A DNA stretch of 64,000 nucleotides from Brevibacillus antibioticus (GTDB taxonomy: Bacteria; Bacillota; Bacilli; Brevibacillales; Brevibacillaceae): the NCBI RefSeq assembly GCF_005217615.1, contig NZ_SZNK01000001.1, positions 4,280,001-4,344,000 on the forward strand, read 5' to 3'. The notes under the pieces are model-generated. The model searched no databases. It saw only the letters and a list, made by a program, of their open reading frames with translations, and was not told the DNA's origin. Below are positions 62,788 to 64,000 of the stretch, piece after piece. Position numbers and translations under genes: made by a program. Position 1 is the stretch's first letter, and the number at the start of each line of letters is the position of its first letter.

Positions 62788-64000
62788 GTGATATCACCGT
62801 CAGCTTTCCTCAATCGCTATCCACGTGAGGCCATTTTTTTCCTCATCGCCAGCTTTATCAACTCCTCCGGGAGCGCCTTTATGTGGCCACTTACTACCTT
62901 ATACGTACATACCATTTTGCAACGCTCGATGACAGAAGCTGGATTCGTCTTGATGATCCAATCTCTGGCTGGAATCTTCGGCCAATTCATCGGCGGATCG
63001 TTGTTTCATCGACTAGGTGCCAAGCGTCTCATTGTCGGTGCATTGATTTTTCAAGGACTTATTCAATTTTCCATTCCTTTCGTTCAGAGCTGGCCTTTCT
63101 ACCTGATACTCATGATGGGGCTTGGCTTTACGTTCAACCTATCGTTTCCTGCCATTCAGGCATTTATCGGCTTTCGTTGGAAGGAACAGCGCCGAGAATT
63201 GTTTAACATCGTCTATGTCGGAAACAACCTAGGGATGGCAATCGGTACCGCGTTGGCTGGAGTCATTGCCACTTTATCCTTCCAGCTTACGTTTTGGTTC
63301 AACAGCACGAGCACCTTACTCTTTGCCTTGTTTTTCTTCCTTTTCATGAAGAATATTTCGCATCAGGATCTGGTAGGTGAGCAACAGGAGGAACAGCAAA
63401 AACACCGCGAGAAAAACAACTTTACCCTGCTATTGCGGTACCAGTTGTATTTGTTTATGGCATTGGGCGCAGCACTCATTTTCTTTTCCAATACGGTTTG
63501 GAACACAGGCGTTGCTCCTTACATTACAGAGCAGGGTATGCCATTGTCATCGTATAGCTGGCTGTGGACCATCAACGGGATTATCATTTTTGCTGGCCAG
63601 CCCATCACGTCCTGGATCAAGCGGTTGTTGAATCAGAGCTTGTCTGCCCAACTCGTCGTCAGTGCCATCGCGTATGCTGTCGGTTTTGGGTGTATGCTTG
63701 TCTACCACGGTAGTTATTACGCATTTGTTGTCGGAATGGTTATCACTACATTTGGAGAAATGCTCATCTCGCCCACTATTCCTACTTTTATATCGGAAAA
63801 AACCGGAGAGAATGCTCCCTTTTATTTGGGGGTCGTAGGGGCAATTACAACTGGCGGAAGGCTCTTGGGGCCGCTGGCTATGGGGTTCATGTATGACCAT
63901 GGTGGCATTCATCCAACTCTGTTCTTGGCAACGCTTGTCTCTGCGGGTTCGGTTCTGCTCTGTCTGTTACATGCTTATTTTCATCGGGAAAATCAAGCAG
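62788..64000 (+). CDS. major facilitator superfamily transporter (3' end outside the window)
   Basis: 404 residues visible and still open at the window edge, probably only slightly short of complete. GTG start at 62788 after AAGGGGTG. About 12 hydrophobic helices; the MFS loop 2-3 motif appears as GGSLFHRLGAKRLIVG (G-x-x-x-x-R-x-G-x-[KR]-R) and a second, matching loop near GGRLLGPLAMGFMYDHGG. The central loop is rich in Gln/Glu/Lys (GEQQEEQQKHREKNN). Substrate unknown; drug-efflux-type proteins look alike. Confidence 0.88.
   Translation, partial: MISPSAFLNRYPREAIFFLIASFINSSGSAFMWPLTTLYVHTILQRSMTEAGFVLMIQSLAGIFGQFIGGSLFHRLGAKRLIVGALIFQGLIQFSIPFVQSWPFYLILMMGLGFTFNLSFPAIQAFIGFRWKEQRRELFNIVYVGNNLGMAIGTALAGVIATLSFQLTFWFNSTSTLLFALFFFLFMKNISHQDLVGEQQEEQQKHREKNNFTLLLRYQLYLFMALGAALIFFSNTVWNTGVAPYITEQGMPLSSYSWLWTINGIIIFAGQPITSWIKRLLNQSLSAQLVVSAIAYAVGFGCMLVYHGSYYAFVVGMVITTFGEMLISPTIPTFISEKTGENAPFYLGVVGAITTGGRLLGPLAMGFMYDHGGIHPTLFLATLVSAGSVLLCLLHAYFHRENQA

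Overview
The window looks like the chromosome of an aerobic, endospore-forming Firmicute, most likely Brevibacillus or a close relative in Paenibacillaceae. This is inferred from gene content and order; no similarity search was run. Spore genes (gamma-type SASP, cmpA, spoVIF), a sigma-B-type partner-switching module, an S-box riboswitch, a HrcA/CIRCE site and many strong AGGAGG-type ribosome sites all fit. The left 31 kb largely keeps the gene order of two Bacillus subtilis regions, groESL-ydi (tat, ydiF, tsaD, rimI, tsaB, tsaE, thiL) and ydc (acpS, ydcC, alr, ndoAI-ndoA, rsb, sigB, tex, cmpA, sprT-like).

Layout. 0-2.1 kb: groES-groEL under CIRCE. 2.2-7.6 kb: a secreted CAP-domain protein, a small exported protein, tatA-tatC, two molybdopterin-type genes and 5-formyl-THF cyclo-ligase. 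7.7-13.4 kb: the ABC-F protein YdiF, a large membrane protein, a cluster of DnaA boxes, a fragment of a formylglycine-generating-enzyme domain, and an alpha/beta hydrolase. 13.5-17.8 kb: thiL-tsaE-tsaB-rimI-tsaD (tRNA t6A synthesis) and a SprT-like gene. 17.9-24.7 kb: three palindromes, a small unknown gene, cmpA, tex, rsbT-rsbU-rsbV-rsbW-sigB and the ndoAI-ndoA toxin-antitoxin pair. 24.9-30.7 kb: alr, a small membrane protein, a secreted three-repeat protein, ydcC, acpS and sspE.

30.8-38.2 kb is accessory: glutaredoxin, ArsR regulator, a gluconate-2-dehydrogenase-like pair with a membrane partner, an ArsB-type transporter, and a redox cassette (SDR, flavodoxin-fold reductase, SnoaL lipoprotein) divergent from an HxlR regulator. 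That cassette is bracketed by two copies of a pstB 3' end plus terminator. 38.2-45.1 kb is the high-affinity phosphate system pstS-pstC-pstA-pstB2, with a second pstB and a divergent chemoreceptor beyond it; pstS and the second pstB have promoters of the same PhoP-like design. 46.5-49.7 kb: germination/sporulation and cell-wall genes. 49.8-58.5 kb: four paralogous oligopeptide-binding proteins without a permease, interrupted by an AraC regulator and an SRPBCC protein. 58.6-61.5 kb: the S-box-controlled metN-metI-metQ methionine importer. The window ends with an LCP cell-wall ligase and an incomplete MFS transporter.

The most unusual content is non-coding. A composite element of about 460-510 bp, made of two nested long hairpins (A then B), occurs three times: once at 28.03-28.54 kb and twice in tandem at 45.41-46.40 kb. 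The arm sequences differ between copies while pairing is kept, which points to selection or a mechanism acting on structure. I do not recognise it as a known RNA or mobile element. The DnaA-box cluster between tsaD and ydiF is the second notable signal.
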